A DNA stretch of 36,754 nt from an uncultured beta proteobacterium (GCA_903828665.1 CAIKMZ010000022.1:1-36754), one strand, 5' to 3'; numbered from the stretch's first letter, positions 25,202 to 35,231 are shown. Program-made: numbers and translations. Notes: generated by a model from the sequence alone, not told the origin.

Positions 25202-26512
25202 ATGACCGTTACCGTTGAAACCCTGGAAAAGCTGGAACGCAAGATCACGCTGACCCTGCCTGTCCTCAATGTCCAGTCAGAAGTGCAAGCACGCCTGAAA
25301 AAGCTCGCGCGCACCGTCAAGATGGACGGTTTCCGTCCCGGCAAGGTGCCGATGAACGTGGTGACGCAGCGTTACGGCTATTCGGTTCACTATGAAGTGA
25401 TGAACGACAAGGTCGGCGAGGCGTTTGCCAATGCGGCCAACGAAGCCAAGCTGCGCGTGGCGGGTCAGCCGCGCATCACCGAGAAGGAATCCTCGCCCGA
25501 AGGCGAACTGGCGTTCGATGCGGTGTTCGAGGTGTACCCGGACGTGAAGATCAACGATCTGAGCGGCGCCGAGGTGCAGAAAGTCAACTCCGAAGTGACA
25601 GATGCGGCAGTCGACAAGACGCTTGACATCCTGCGCAAGCAGCGCCGCTCCTTCGCCCAGCGTCCGCATGATGCGCCCGCCAGCGCCGGTGACCGCGTGA
25701 CGGTCGATTTCGAAGGCAAGATCGATGGCGAGGCGTTCGCCGGCGGCAAGGCCGAAGACTTCCAGTTCATCCTGGGCGATGGCCAGATGCTCAAGGAGTT
25801 CGAAGACGCCACCCAGGGCATGAAGGCCGGCGAGAGCAAGACCTTCCAGATGGCATTCCCGGCCGATTACCACGGCAAGGACGTGGCCGGCAAGACGGCC
25901 GACTTCATGGTCACGGTCAAGAAGATCGAGGCAGCGCACCTGCCGGAAGTGAACGAAGCCATGGCCAAGTCGCTGGGCATTGCCGATGCGACGGTCGAAG
26001 GCCTGCGCGCCGACATCCGCAAGAACCTCGAGCGTGAAGTCAAGGTGCGTCTGCTGGCGCGCAACAAGCAGGCGGTGATGGACGCGCTGATCGCGGTCTC
26101 CGAGCTCGACCTGCCGACCAGCGCAGTGCAGGCCGAGATCAACCGCCTGAAGGACGGCACGCGAGCCGACCTGAAGCAGCGCGGCATGAAGGACGCCGAC
26201 ACGACGCCGATGCCCGACGACATCTTCCGCCCGCAGGCCGAGCGCCGCGTGCGTCTGGGTCTGGTGGTGGCGGAACTGGTGCGCGCCAACAGCCTGCAGG
26301 CCAAGCCCGAGCAGATCAAGGCGCACATCGAAGAACTGGCCGCCAGCTACGAAAAGCCGGCCGAGGTGACGCGCTGGTATTACGGCGACAACAACCGCCT
26401 GGCCGAAGTCGAGGCGATCGTGATGGAAAACAATGTCACCGACTTTGTCCTGTCGCGCGCCAAGATAAGCGAATCAAGCCTGTCCTTCGACGATCTGATG
26501 GCGCAGAACTGA
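25202..26512 (+). CDS. tig: Trigger factor
   Basis: This ribosome-bound chaperone and peptidyl-prolyl isomerase is 436 aa, the usual length. The N-terminal ribosome-docking loop is [12 protein letters not shown] (about 43-54). The FKBP-like isomerase domain (about 150-245) includes [17 protein letters not shown] and [25 protein letters not shown]. The helical C-terminal chaperone arms follow. ATG 25202 has an AGGAGT ribosome site nine bases upstream. It heads the conserved quality-control block tig-clpP-clpX-lon and is 53 bases from clpP. Confidence 0.97.
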   Translation: MTVTVETLEKLERKITLTLPVLNVQSEVQARLKKLARTVKMDGFRPGKVPMNVVTQRYGYSVHYEVMNDKVGEAFANAANEAKLRVAGQPRITEKESSPEGELAFDAVFEVYPDVKINDLSGAEVQKVNSEVTDAAVDKTLDILRKQRRSFAQRPHDAPASAGDRVTVDFEGKIDGEAFAGGKAEDFQFILGDGQMLKEFEDATQGMKAGESKTFQMAFPADYHGKDVAGKTADFMVTVKKIEAAHLPEVNEAMAKSLGIADATVEGLRADIRKNLEREVKVRLLARNKQAVMDALIAVSELDLPTSAVQAEINRLKDGTRADLKQRGMKDADTTPMPDDIFRPQAERRVRLGLVVAELVRANSLQAKPEQIKAHIEELAASYEKPAEVTRWYYGDNNRLAEVEAIVMENNVTDFVLSRAKISESSLSFDDLMAQN

Positions 26513-26565
26513 GGCCTTTGTCGGTCTGTTATTTTCGGTACAGTAGAGGTCTATCTGGAGACAAT

Positions 26566-27186
26566 ATGAACGAGCGATTGAGTGCATTGGATACACAAGG
26601 CCTGGGCATGATTCCCATGGTGATCGAGCAGTCAGGTCGTGGTGAGCGGTCTTACGACATCTACTCGCGTCTGCTCAAGGAGCGCGTGATATTCCTGGTC
26701 GGCCCGGTTAACGACCACGTGGCCAACCTGGTGGTGGCGCAGTTGCTGTTTCTGGAAAGTGACAATCCGGACAAGGACATTTCTTTCTATATCAACTCGC
26801 CTGGCGGCTCGGTCAGTGCCGGCATGGCGATTTTCGACACCATGAATTTCATCAAGCCCGACGTTTCGACCCTGTGCACCGGCATGGCGGCCAGCATGGG
26901 CGCCTTTTTGCTGGCGGCCGGCGCCAAGGGCAAGCGGTTTTCGCTGCCCAATTCGAAGGTGATGATTCACCAGCCTTCGGGTGGCAGCCAGGGGCAGGCA
27001 ACCGAGATCGAAATTCAGGCGCGCGAAATCCTCAAGACGCGCGAGCAGCTGAACCGCATCCTGGCGGAGCGCACCGGGCAGCCGCTCGAGCGCATCGAGC
27101 GCGATACCGAGCGCGACTATTACATGTCGGCCGAGGAGTGCCGGGAGTATGGGCTGATTGACAAGGTCATTTCGAAACGGACGTAG
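26566..27186 (+). CDS. clpP: ATP-dependent Clp protease proteolytic subunit
   Basis: This serine peptidase forms the two-ring barrel of ClpXP and is 206 aa. The catalytic triad is visible: Ser110 (GMAASMGA), His135 (MIHQPSGG) and Asp184 ([10 protein letters not shown]). [18 protein letters not shown] and the C-terminal YGLIDKVI are family blocks. I chose ATG 26566 because CTGGAG precedes it and [22 protein letters not shown] fits the family; the frame extends upstream but contains the spacer. It ends 5 bases before clpX, so the two subunits are made together. Confidence 0.97.
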   Translation: MNERLSALDTQGLGMIPMVIEQSGRGERSYDIYSRLLKERVIFLVGPVNDHVANLVVAQLLFLESDNPDKDISFYINSPGGSVSAGMAIFDTMNFIKPDVSTLCTGMAASMGAFLLAAGAKGKRFSLPNSKVMIHQPSGGSQGQATEIEIQAREILKTREQLNRILAERTGQPLERIERDTERDYYMSAEECREYGLIDKVISKRT

Positions 27187-27191
27187 CGCAT

Positions 27192-28457
27192 ATGGCTGAA
27201 AAGAAAGCTTCCTCGGGCGAGAAAACGCTTTACTGCTCGTTTTGCGGCAAGAGCCAGCACGAAGTCAAGAAGTTGATCGCGGGTCCGTCGGTCTTCGTCT
27301 GCGACGAATGCATCGAGTTGTGCAACGAGATCATTCGCGATGAACTGCCCCCCAGCACCGCGCCGGGCAGCGCCACGGGGGACCTGCCGACGCCGGCCGA
27401 AATCAAGGCCAATCTGGACAGCTATGTGATCGGGCAGGAAGCGGCCAAGCGCATTCTGGCGGTGGCGGTCTACAACCATTACAAACGGTTGCGGCACAAG
27501 GAAAAAGCCAAGAAGGACGACGTCGAACTGGCCAAGAGCAACATTCTGCTGATCGGCCCAACCGGTTCCGGCAAGACGTTGCTGGCGCAGACGCTGGCGC
27601 GCATGCTCGACGTGCCGTTCGTGATGGCCGATGCGACCACCCTGACCGAAGCCGGCTATGTCGGCGAGGACGTTGAGAACATCGTGCTCAAGCTCTTGCA
27701 GAGCTGCAATTACGATGTCGAACGGGCGCAGCGGGGCATCGTCTACATCGACGAGATCGACAAGATTTCTCGCAAGTCCGACAACCCCTCGATCACGCGC
27801 GACGTCTCGGGCGAGGGTGTGCAGCAGGCGCTGCTCAAGCTGATCGAAGGCACCATGGCCAGCGTGCCGCCGCAGGGCGGGCGCAAGCATCCGAACCAGG
27901 ACTTTGTGCAGGTCGACACCACCAACATCCTGTTCATCTGCGGCGGCGCCTTCTTCGGCCTGGAGAAGGTCATCGACAACCGCACGCAGTCCTCGGGCAT
28001 GGGGTTTGGCGCGACGGTCATGAGCAAGGCGCAGCGCAGCCTGACCCAGGTTTTCAAGGACGTGGAGCCGGAAGATCTGATCAAGTTCGGCCTGATCCCG
28101 GAACTGGTGGGCCGCATGCCGGTGGTGGCCACTTTGGCCGAGCTGACGGAAGAGGCGCTGGTGCAGATCCTGACCGAGCCCAAGAATGCGCTGGTCAAGC
28201 AGTACAGCAAACTGCTGGCGATGGAAGACGTCGGACTCGAGATCCGCCCGTCGGCCCTGACCGCGATCGCAAAGAAGGCGCTGGCACGCAAGACCGGCGC
28301 GCGCGGACTGCGCTCGATTCTGGAGCAGGCGCTGATCGACACCATGTACGAGTTGCCCAATGCGACCAACGTCGACAAGGTAGTGGTCGATGAATCGACC
28401 ATCGAAGAGAACAAGCCGCCTTTGCTGGTCTACCGCGAAGCTGCCAAACAGGCGTGA
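27192..28457 (+). CDS. clpX: Clp protease ATP-binding subunit ClpX
   Basis: This AAA+ unfoldase feeds tagged proteins to ClpP and is 421 aa. The N-terminal zinc-binding domain has Cys15, Cys18, Cys37 and Cys40 (YCSFCGK, VCDECIE). Walker A is GPTGSGKT (122-129), Walker B is [10 protein letters not shown], and the pore loop GYVGEDVE and the ClpP-docking loop region around IGFG (here MGFGATV) are present. [14 protein letters not shown] and [12 protein letters not shown] complete the sensor regions. Its start codon is just after the clpP stop, with a weak ribosome site, suggesting coupling. Confidence 0.97.
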   Translation: MAEKKASSGEKTLYCSFCGKSQHEVKKLIAGPSVFVCDECIELCNEIIRDELPPSTAPGSATGDLPTPAEIKANLDSYVIGQEAAKRILAVAVYNHYKRLRHKEKAKKDDVELAKSNILLIGPTGSGKTLLAQTLARMLDVPFVMADATTLTEAGYVGEDVENIVLKLLQSCNYDVERAQRGIVYIDEIDKISRKSDNPSITRDVSGEGVQQALLKLIEGTMASVPPQGGRKHPNQDFVQVDTTNILFICGGAFFGLEKVIDNRTQSSGMGFGATVMSKAQRSLTQVFKDVEPEDLIKFGLIPELVGRMPVVATLAELTEEALVQILTEPKNALVKQYSKLLAMEDVGLEIRPSALTAIAKKALARKTGARGLRSILEQALIDTMYELPNATNVDKVVVDESTIEENKPPLLVYREAAKQA

Positions 28458-28471
28458 TTTGCGTTTGCGGG

Positions 28472-28499
28472 CTTGAAAATCGGCTTTGCTGATCCATAT
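28472..28499 (+). promoter_or_regulatory. Heat-shock (sigma-32-like) promoter before lon
   Basis: CTTGAAA (28472-28478) matches the sigma-32 -35 element exactly. After 13 bases comes ATCCATAT (28492-28499), six of eight matching the CCCCATAT form of the -10 element. Lon is a classic heat-shock gene, which supports the reading. Transcription would start near 28506, about 20 bases before the lon ATG. Confidence 0.6.
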
Positions 28500-28526
28500 T
28501 GAACAGGTAACTTAAAGGTATTCCTT

Positions 28527-30971
28527 ATGTCTGGACACACCCCATTACCTGCTACGCCGCTCGATCTGCCGCTATTGCCCCTGCGCGATGTAGTGGTATT
28601 CCCGCACATGGTGATCCCGCTTTTTGTCGGACGCCCCAAGAGCATCAAGGCGCTGGAAGCCGCCATGGAGGCCGAGCGTCGCATCATGCTGGTAGCGCAA
28701 AAGGCGGCCGCCAAGGATGATCCGGTGGTCACCGACATGTTCGATGTCGGCTGCGTTGCCACGATCCTGCAGATGCTCAAGCTGCCCGATGGGACGGTCA
28801 AGGTGCTGGTCGAAGGCCAGCAGCGCGCCCGTGTTAACCGGATTGAGGACGGCGAACTGCATTTTGTCGCCAACGTCACGCCGATCGAGGCCGAGGCCGA
28901 ATCCGCGCCCAAGTCGCGCGCCCAAGCCAGCGAGATCGAGGCCCTGCGGCGCGCCGTGATGCAGCAGTTCGATCAGTACGTCAAGCTAAACAAGAAGATT
29001 CCACCCGAGATCCTGACTTCGATCGCGAGCATCGACGATGCCGGCCGACTGGCCGACACCATCGCTGCGCACTTGCCGCTCAAGCTCGACAACAAGCAGG
29101 CCGTGCTCAATCTGGCCGGTGTCAAGGTCCGACTGGAAAACTTGTTCGAGCAGATCGAGCATGAGGTCGACATCCTCAATGTCGACAAGAAGATCCGCGG
29201 CCGCGTCAAGCGCCAGATGGAAAAGAACCAGCGCGATTTCTACCTGAACGAACAGGTCAAGGCGATCCAGAAGGAACTCGGCGAAGGCGAAGAGGGCGCT
29301 GATATCGACGAAATCGAGAAAAAGATCAAGCTGGCGCGGATGCCCAAGGAAGCGCTTAAGAAGACCGAAGGCGAACTCAAGAAGCTCAAGCTGATGTCGC
29401 CGATGTCGGCGGAGGCGACGGTCGTGCGCAACTACATCGACGTCATGACCGGCCTGCCCTGGTCAGGCAAGACCAAGATCAAGCACGACCTGGGCAACGC
29501 CGAGAAGGTTCTCAATGAGGATCATTACGGCCTGGACAAGGTCAAGGACCGCATTCTGGAGTACCTCGCGGTGCAGCAGCGCGTCGACAAGGTAAAGGCG
29601 CCGATCCTGTGCCTGGTAGGCCCGCCCGGCGTTGGCAAAACCTCGCTAGGACAGTCGATCGCCAAGGCCACTGGGCGCAAGTACGTGCGCATGGCGCTGG
29701 GCGGCATGCGCGACGAGGCGGAAATCCGCGGCCACCGGCGCACCTACATCGGCGCCATGCCGGGCAAGGTGCTGCAGAGCCTGTCTAAGGTCGGCACGCG
29801 CAATCCGCTGTTCCTGCTCGACGAGATCGACAAGCTCGGAACCGACTTCCGGGGTGACCCGTCGAGCGCGCTGCTCGAAGTGCTCGACCCCGAGCAGAAC
29901 CACAAGTTCGGCGACCATTACGTCGAGGTCGACTTCGACCTGAGCGACGTCATGTTCGTGGCGACATCGAATTCCATGAACATTCCGCCGGCTTTGCTGG
30001 ACCGCATGGAAGTGATCCGCCTGTCGGGTTACACAGAGGACGAAAAGACCAGTATCGCGATCAATTTCCTGCTGCCCAAGCAGCTCAAGAACAACGGCGT
30101 CAAGGTCGAAGAGCTGCTGATCACGGAAGACGCGGTGCGCGACATCGTTCGCTACTACACGCGCGAGGCCGGTGTGCGCTCGCTGGAGCGCGAGCTGTCC
30201 AAGATTTGCCGCAAGGTGGTCAAGGGTTTACAGCTCAAGAAGATGACGGCGCAGGTAAATGTCGATGCCGACAACCTCAATGATTTTCTGGGTGTGCGCA
30301 AGTACTCCTATGGGCGTGCCGAGAAACTCAACCAAGTCGGGCAGGTGGTGGGTCTGGCCTGGACCGAAGTCGGCGGCGATCTGCTGACGATCGAGGCCGC
30401 CATGATGCCGGGCAAGGGCGTGATCACGCGCACTGGCTCGTTGGGCGATGTGATGAAGGAGTCGGTCGAGGCCGCGCGCACGGTGGTGCGCAGCCGCTCG
30501 CGGCGCCTAGGCATCAAGGATGAGGCTTTCGAGAAGAAGGACATTCACATCCACGTGCCCGACGGTGCCACGCCCAAGGACGGTCCGAGTGCGGGCGCGG
30601 CCATGACCACGGCGTTTGTTTCGGCCATGACCGGCATCCCGGTGCGCAGCGACGTCGCGATGACCGGCGAGATCACGTTGCGCGGCGAGGTGACGGCCAT
30701 TGGTGGTCTCAAGGAAAAGTTGCTGGCAGCGCTGCGTGGTGGCATCAAGACGGTGTTGATCCCGGAGGAAAACGCCAAGGACCTGCAAGACATTCCAGCT
30801 AACGTGAAGAATGGTTTGGAGATCGTGCCGGTGCGCTGGATCGACAAGGTGCTTGAAATTGCGTTGGAGCGGATGCCGACGCCGTTACCGGAAGAAGAGG
30901 TCGTGGTGACGGGTGCAGCCGTGCCGGTTGCTGTGGCGACACCGGAGCCGGCCGGGTCGGTTAAACATTAG
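28527..30971 (+). CDS. lon: ATP-dependent protease Lon
   Basis: This single-chain AAA+ protease degrades damaged and short-lived regulatory proteins and is 814 aa. It shows the N-terminal substrate-binding LON domain ([23 protein letters not shown]), a long coiled region, Walker A GPPGVGKT (365-372), [14 protein letters not shown], Walker [10 protein letters not shown], and the C-terminal peptidase with the Ser688-Lys731 dyad ([17 protein letters not shown]). The spacing of 43 residues equals that in E. coli Lon. The start at 28527 follows AAAGGT. It is the last gene of the quality-control block; only tRNAs follow. Confidence 0.97.
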   Translation: MSGHTPLPATPLDLPLLPLRDVVVFPHMVIPLFVGRPKSIKALEAAMEAERRIMLVAQKAAAKDDPVVTDMFDVGCVATILQMLKLPDGTVKVLVEGQQRARVNRIEDGELHFVANVTPIEAEAESAPKSRAQASEIEALRRAVMQQFDQYVKLNKKIPPEILTSIASIDDAGRLADTIAAHLPLKLDNKQAVLNLAGVKVRLENLFEQIEHEVDILNVDKKIRGRVKRQMEKNQRDFYLNEQVKAIQKELGEGEEGADIDEIEKKIKLARMPKEALKKTEGELKKLKLMSPMSAEATVVRNYIDVMTGLPWSGKTKIKHDLGNAEKVLNEDHYGLDKVKDRILEYLAVQQRVDKVKAPILCLVGPPGVGKTSLGQSIAKATGRKYVRMALGGMRDEAEIRGHRRTYIGAMPGKVLQSLSKVGTRNPLFLLDEIDKLGTDFRGDPSSALLEVLDPEQNHKFGDHYVEVDFDLSDVMFVATSNSMNIPPALLDRMEVIRLSGYTEDEKTSIAINFLLPKQLKNNGVKVEELLITEDAVRDIVRYYTREAGVRSLERELSKICRKVVKGLQLKKMTAQVNVDADNLNDFLGVRKYSYGRAEKLNQVGQVVGLAWTEVGGDLLTIEAAMMPGKGVITRTGSLGDVMKESVEAARTVVRSRSRRLGIKDEAFEKKDIHIHVPDGATPKDGPSAGAAMTTAFVSAMTGIPVRSDVAMTGEITLRGEVTAIGGLKEKLLAALRGGIKTVLIPEENAKDLQDIPANVKNGLEIVPVRWIDKVLEIALERMPTPLPEEEVVVTGAAVPVAVATPEPAGSVKH

Positions 30972-31045
30972 CGTGCGGTGCGGCGCAATTTTTCTCAGGA
31001 TGCCCAAAGCCTGAAAAAATTACGCTATAATTCGTGGCTTGAAAC

Positions 31046-31121
31046 GCGGGAATAGCTCAGTTGGTAGAGCGCAACCTTGCCAAGGTTGAGGTCGAGAGTT
31101 CGAGACTCTTTTCCCGCTCCA
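31046..31121 (+). tRNA. tRNA-Gly (anticodon GCC)
   Basis: This 76-base cloverleaf has acceptor GCGGGAA/TTCCCGC, D-arm GCTCAGTTGGTAGAGC, anticodon stem CAACC/GGTTG with loop TTGCCAA (GCC), T-arm GAGAGTTCGAGACTC and encoded CCA. A TATAAT hexamer at 31026-31031 is its likely -10 element. Confidence 0.97.
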
Positions 31122-31129
31122 GATTCCAG

Positions 31130-31158
31130 AAAAAGGGAAGCACAGGCTTCCCTTTTTT
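31130..31158 (+). terminator. Intrinsic terminator between the two tRNAs
   Basis: GGGAAGC and GCTTCCC pair around the loop ACAG; flanking A and T runs extend the stem, and six Ts follow. It lies just after tRNA-Gly, and only 12 bases separate its T-run from tRNA-Cys. Confidence 0.85.
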
Positions 31159-31170
31159 GTCAATAAAAAT

Positions 31171-31244
31171 GGCGCGATAGCAAATCGGTTATGCAACGGA
31201 TTGCAAATCCGTGTAGCCCAGTTCGACTCTGGGTCGCGCCTCCA
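31171..31244 (+). tRNA. tRNA-Cys (anticodon GCA), island insertion site
   Basis: This 74-base cloverleaf has acceptor GGCGCGA/TCGCGCC, anticodon stem ACGGA/TCCGT with loop TTGCAAA (GCA), T-arm CCCAGTTCGACTCTGGG and encoded CCA. The integrase gene begins 217 bases downstream, and the sequence changes character right after the tRNA. Its 3' end is therefore the probable attachment site (attL) of the island; the matching direct repeat should lie beyond the right edge. Confidence 0.96.
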
Positions 31245-31335
31245 AAAAAACTCAATAAAATCAACGAGTTGCAAAAAACTAAGTCCTTCAGACGATTCTT
31301 GTTTTGGGTCCCAAAGGGGCTAAAAAAGCCCCCAT

Positions 31336-31440
31336 GCTACCGAAAAAGGTAGCAGTGCTACCGCTAAAAAGGGTGTAATGTCCGTCTAGGCGAGTTACAC
31401 GCCTAGACGGATTACCAAAAAATCTTGCTTCTTTGCTACC
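31336..31440. repeat. Iterated GCTACC motifs and dyads before the integrase gene
   Basis: GCTACC occurs at 31336-31341, 31357-31362 and 31435-31440, and its reverse complement GGTAGC at 31348-31353. A perfect 12-base inverted repeat (TCCGTCTAGGCG / CGCCTAGACGGA, 31381-31411, 7-base loop) lies among them, and a GGGGCT/AGCCCC hairpin at 31316-31332 precedes them. Iterated short motifs between att and int are what arm-type integrase or excisionase sites look like; this role is inferred. Confidence 0.5.
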
Positions 31441-31461
31441 CTTCGCCGGTTAGTATCAGGC

Positions 31462-32608
31462 ATGTCTAGCATCCAACCTCGGGGCTCCGCGTTCCAACTC
31501 CGCGTCAAACACAAGCTTCTTCCGAAGCCGTTTTTCCATACCTTTGATAGTCGGGAAGAGGCCCAAGAGTATGGTGATCGCCTGGAGTCTCAACTGGCCC
31601 GCGGCATCGTGGTTCCGGAGATGTTGTCGGAACCAAAATCCAAGGACGACCTGCTTGTTTTGGAGATCGTCCGCGAATACGTCAAGCGCGGTTCCGTTAC
31701 CGACTCCGACGACGCGCTCTTTGGTGTATTGCTTACCGACAAGCCCGTCATTGGACTGCGAAGGTCCGGTATCACATTCCGATGGGTCGAGGACTACGTG
31801 AGATGGCTCAAGGGCCCGAAGAAGAACTTGGCGCCGGGGACTGTTAGAAAGCGGGTGGAGGCCCTCGGCCGTGTCGTTGACTGGCACATCACGCAAACAA
31901 CGGCGCCGGATACACAGCCACCCGCAAATCCATTACGGCTGCTCCCCCGCGGTTACAGCACCTACTCAAAGACAGATGCTGCCGTTGCCGATACCGAAAT
32001 CAAAAGGGATGTTTCACGGGATCGGCGGCTTTCGAAGGCAGATGTTGCAAGCATTCGGGGTGCACTGGCTGGGGTAAAACGTGATGACAGGGAACGGCCT
32101 TACACACAGGACGCGGCATTTCACTTGCTGTACCTTGTTATCGTTGATACGGGGATGCGGCTGCTGGAGGCATACCGACTGCGGGTGGATTCAATTGACC
32201 TGGTGCGCAACGTCATTAACGTCGAGGGATCCAAAGGGCATCGCGGTGCCATCAAGCGACGGGTCATGCCCATTAAGCAGTGCCTGAGAGGTCCTCTGCG
32301 TGAGTGGTGCGTTGGCAAGGAAGGGCTGCTGTTTCCTTTTTGGGACGGGACACCTGAAGGAAAAAAAAAAGGCGACTGGAAAACTGTCCCAGAGGTTTTC
32401 GACCCTGTTCGACTACGCTGGCGTTCCAGACTTTTCAGAGCACGATTTGAGGCATGAAGCTGCCTGCCGGTGGTTTGAACTTCGCAACGAGCGCGGTTGG
32501 ATTTTTTCCGAGATTGATGTCTGCAAAATCATGGGGTGGTCCGACACCAAAATGGCGCTGCGTTACGCAAGCATAAGGGGAGAAGACCTCTCATCACGTC
32601 TGGACTGA
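31462..32608 (+). pseudogene. Tyrosine-recombinase integrase, frame broken at a run of ten A
   Basis: This is a site-specific tyrosine integrase of the island, in two frames. Codons from ATG 31462 give about 300 residues including the first catalytic Arg (TGMRLLEAYRLRV) and the beta-hairpin Lys region (GSKGHRGAIKRRVMPI). At 32361-32370 lies A10; after it the first frame runs into unrelated residues and stops at 32457. The correct C-terminus, with HDLRHEA (His-x-x-Arg), GWSDTKMALRY (nucleophile Tyr) and ending DLSSRLD, continues in another frame to 32608. With nine A the frames join into an intact 381-aa protein. So this is either a one-base insertion in the homopolymer, a sequencing error, or a gene expressed through polymerase slippage. 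It lies next to tRNA-Cys, its likely target. Confidence 0.88.
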
Positions 32609-32644
32609 GCTTAATTTGCTAATGAAGTATGTGATACACCGTTT

Positions 32645-32935
32645 TCATAGGTCAGGAAGGAACGGCGGTGGCGCACGGTGACCGGAGCCGCGAGCGATAT
32701 TGAGCGCGTACGCTGCTGGCGTCGGGCGCGGTTTGGGCTTGTTTGCCAGGGCCATTTCATGCAAGCGCTCAATAAGTGCCGACCGCGGGAAGATCCATGA
32801 TCGCCCGAATTTAAGACCGGGAAGTTCGCCCGCGCGAGCCTTTTCCTGAATTGTTTGCGGTTCACAGTCGAGGATAGTAGCGACTTGGGCTTCGCTCATC
32901 ACCTCCCCATCATCGTGCACTTCTTTTGTGATCAT
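32645..32935 (-). CDS. Excisionase-like helix-turn-helix protein
   Basis: This 96-aa protein has a single MerR/AlpA-type winged helix-turn-helix (MSEAQVATILDCEPQTIQEK, then KARAGELPGLKFGRSWIFPRSALIERL, about 13-58), the fold of excisionases (recombination directionality factors) and small island regulators. The C-terminal third is Pro/Ala-rich and basic, probably disordered. ATG 32935 follows GAGGAAA. It is convergent with the integrase (36 bases between stops) and is driven by a strong sigma-70 promoter. The likely role is to bias integrase toward excision and perhaps to repress its own promoter. Confidence 0.75.
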   Translation of the reverse strand: MITKEVHDDGEVMSEAQVATILDCEPQTIQEKARAGELPGLKFGRSWIFPRSALIERLHEMALANKPKPRPTPAAYALNIARGSGHRAPPPFLPDL

Positions 32936-32967
32936 GATTTCCTCTGGTTTCTAGTTGTGTACTTTAT

Positions 32968-32996
32968 AGTATATCATCTCCGCAGTCATTTGACAA
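32968..32996 (-). promoter_or_regulatory. Sigma-70 promoter for the excisionase-like gene
   Basis: On the minus strand TTGTCA, a 17-base spacer and TATACT form a near-consensus promoter ending about 33 bases before the start codon. The -10 lies inside the nonamer ATATACTAT, which recurs upstream of other island genes. The stretch 32997-33293 upstream holds nothing I can identify. Confidence 0.75.
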
Positions 32997-33293
32997 GGGG
33001 AAAAATGAAAATGCAATCTTGACTGTTACAGTTTGGCAGGCTGCTTCCGGTACATGGCTCTAGGTGTCTTTGACCTTTCCGCCTGCTATTTCACTTATTG
33101 GCCGGTCCAATTTCGGGCTGAAAGGTCGCAATAGGAACAGTGGGTTCTGGGCTGACTATTGCACTAGACCACCAGGTCGAAGGCCAGCCGGTGTGTCGGC
33201 GCCGTGCTTGAATACCTGGCGGGCGACGCAAGGAGATTTGCGCTTTTTTGAAATTTCAGGATAAAAACATTACAAGAAAAATGAGCCAAGCTG

Positions 33294-33322
33294 TTGACGT
33301 TGTGATGTGGATAGCATATACT
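33294..33322 (+). promoter_or_regulatory. Sigma-70 promoter for the small hypothetical gene
   Basis: TTGACG, a 17-base spacer and TATACT, the -10 again inside ATATACTAT. Transcription would start near 33329. This excludes the farthest upstream ATG (33307), which lies inside the promoter. Confidence 0.75.
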
Positions 33323-33405
33323 ATAACAATTCAATGTCTCAAATTGAATCTGATCCGGCAGCGCCTGGAACCGCTAGGCGAAAGCCCGGCAAACTGGAGA
33401 AGAAT

Positions 33406-33720
33406 ATGAAGGCAGTCATCGAGGGAAAAAAATACAACACCGAAACCGCTGAGCAAATTTGCACATTGCCGGGTGGTGCCTACAGTCACAGCGATTTTCG
33501 TCATCACAACACAGATCTGTATCGCACAAAAAAAGGGACTTTTTTTGTTGCTGGCGAAGGCGGCCCATTAACTATGTGGGTTGAGACGCATGGAAGCTCA
33601 AACCGTGGCGGTAGCGGTGTGCGAGTGGTATCGACGGACGAGGCGCGAAAGATCATGGAGGAGGCAGGCTGCGACGAAGACAAATTTAAAGGTGTGGGAC
33701 TGGAGATTGAGGAGGGCTGA
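33406..33720 (+). CDS. Small conserved-looking hypothetical protein
   Basis: This protein of 104 aa starts MKAVIEGKKYNTETAEQICT and contains DFRHHNTDLYRTKKGTFFVAGEGGPLT, a pattern (GKxYxTETA ... LYRTKKGxFFLxGEGGxLT) that I recall from uncharacterised small proteins of mobile elements; the function is unknown. I chose ATG 33406 because GGAGAAG precedes it at the right distance and such proteins start this way. ATG 33334 in the same frame would add 24 Pro/Ala-rich residues but would leave only about a five-base leader after the predicted transcription start. The C-terminal third is acidic. Codon and base use are less GC-rich than in the chromosomal genes. Confidence 0.7.
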   Translation: MKAVIEGKKYNTETAEQICTLPGGAYSHSDFRHHNTDLYRTKKGTFFVAGEGGPLTMWVETHGSSNRGGSGVRVVSTDEARKIMEEAGCDEDKFKGVGLEIEEG

Positions 33721-34499
33721 AACCGACGGTTCAATTCTGTCGCCTAGCAGTGCGCCCATACGGAATTGAAATTGTTCCACGGTGAGTGGCTGCAACGCCA
33801 GTAAGACCGCCCGCTCTGAAGCAGCCTTTCAACGAACGTATTTCTCAGCAACAGTCGGTCAGTTCTGAAAGTGGCGGATTCCGAAGTGCTCGCCGCACCC
33901 AAGCAGGCGGTCAACGATGAAGAGGTCAAGGGTGACGTCCGAACCCAAAACCGGCGCAGGTGTCACGGCTGACTGGTTGGAGCTCGTTTCAGTCGGGACT
34001 CGGGCCGCGACGGCGATCAAGGCGGAGCATTAGCGCCTCCTCAGGCTAGCCAGTATGTTCAAGCAACACCAAGCGGTCGTCCGGCTCCTCGATGGCTTGG
34101 AGGTCGCCGCAGCCAACGAGTCCTTGCGTGCGCACAGCAGCGGTCCTGCGGCGTTGGGTTGCCGCGATGCGCCAGCATCAGACTGAAGCCGTCCCGGTGG
34201 AGCAGGCCATGGCGAATTTCAGGGCGCTGTCATGCAGTCGCCAAAGGCCGGACTGTGGGAATAGCGTGACGGCTCAGGCAAAAAGAACCTGGCTCCGGGC
34301 AGCAAGCCTGCAGGCCTTTGATGGCGTGTCCGTCACCGCAGCCGGTGCCGTCAGAACTGCGCCGTTGGTGGCAAAGCCGCTGGTTCGGTTCTGCGCCCAA
34401 TGTCCACCACCGTGACAAGTCGCGCCAGCTTGAACAGGTGCGCAACGCCGGGGCCACCATCTTGTAGTCGGTCGGTATGGTCGCCGCTTTTCTTCTAAG
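33721..34499. other. About 780 bases without a recognisable gene
   Basis: Only short overlapping frames on both strands lie here. None has a ribosome site with family-like residues. The GC content is closer to the chromosome than to the adjacent island genes, so decayed coding sequence is possible. I cannot name a source. Confidence 0.5.
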
Positions 34500-35231
34500 A
34501 TGTGCATATGTTCACCAGTGGTACACGCCGTGACGGAAGACCAATCCCTATTTGAGCAAGAAGCGATCAAGTTTGCCAAGGCGAATCGCAATGCCATTGC
34601 ACGACGGATTGCTGACATAGCGATCTTTCCAGGCGAGGAGCACCCTGTTTCAGTTTTCATGTCAGGTTCGCCGGGGGCCGGGAAGACTGAGGCGTCGATC
34701 GAGCTTATTAAAGAGCTTGGCTCGGTGCTTAGGATAGATCCGGATGAACTGCGCCTGGAGTTTCCTGGCTATAACGGCGCCAATTCCTGGTTGTTGCAGC
34801 GAGCTGTGACTCCAATTGTCGAAAGAATTCATGACCTTGCATTGAAGCAAAGTCAGAGCTTCCTACTGGACGGAACGCTTTCAAACTACGACGTTGCCGA
34901 GAGAAACATCGCTCGATCGCTGGATAAGGGCAGACTGGTTCAAATCTTGTACGTCTACCAAGAGCCGCAATTTGCTTGGAAATTTGTGCAGGCTAGAGAA
35001 CGCGCAGAAGGCCGGAAGATTCCTCCGGAACAGTTTGTCAATCAGTATTTTGCAGCTCGCGACGTAGCACAGAAGCTTAAGGTAAAGTTCGGACAGGACA
35101 TTAAAATTGATGTATTGTTAAAGAATATCGACGGTTCACAGCGAACTTATCAAGCGAATGTCGATCGAATCGACAGTTACGTCCCGGAAAAGTTCACTCG
35201 TGATCAGGTTTTGAAGTTGGTTAGTTCATAG
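34500..35231 (+). CDS. Zeta-toxin family kinase
   Basis: This 243-aa P-loop kinase of the zeta/PezT toxin family belongs to a group whose members phosphorylate UDP-N-acetylglucosamine and so block cell-wall synthesis. Walker A is GSPGAGKT (56-63), preceded by a hydrophobic strand. RIDPDELR (78-85) holds the catalytic Asp and substrate Arg region, and LLDGTLSN (122-129) is the next family motif. The N-terminal 50 residues are helical and could hold the protein in check, as in single-chain EzeT-like toxins. ATG 34500 has no good ribosome site; GTG 34530 is possible too. No epsilon-type antitoxin lies upstream, but a small gene follows 11 bases downstream. Confidence 0.85.
   Translation: MCICSPVVHAVTEDQSLFEQEAIKFAKANRNAIARRIADIAIFPGEEHPVSVFMSGSPGAGKTEASIELIKELGSVLRIDPDELRLEFPGYNGANSWLLQRAVTPIVERIHDLALKQSQSFLLDGTLSNYDVAERNIARSLDKGRLVQILYVYQEPQFAWKFVQARERAEGRKIPPEQFVNQYFAARDVAQKLKVKFGQDIKIDVLLKNIDGSQRTYQANVDRIDSYVPEKFTRDQVLKLVSS

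Noticed and set aside
31020..31274. Minus-strand 84-codon frame
   Set aside because: It is antisense to tRNA-Gly and tRNA-Cys.
32361..32370. Programmed -1 ribosomal frameshift at the A10 run
   Set aside because: The frame change required is +1 (equivalently -2), not the -1 that A-rich slippery sites normally give; slippage by RNA polymerase or an indel is more plausible.
33064..33264. 66-codon plus-strand frame in the gap after the excisionase promoter
   Set aside because: No ribosome site or recognisable residues; the length is expected by chance.
34092..34660. Overlapping 107-codon plus and 128-codon minus frames in the 0.78-kb gap
   Set aside because: Both lack ribosome sites and family-like sequence; the minus frame also overlaps the start of the zeta-toxin gene.
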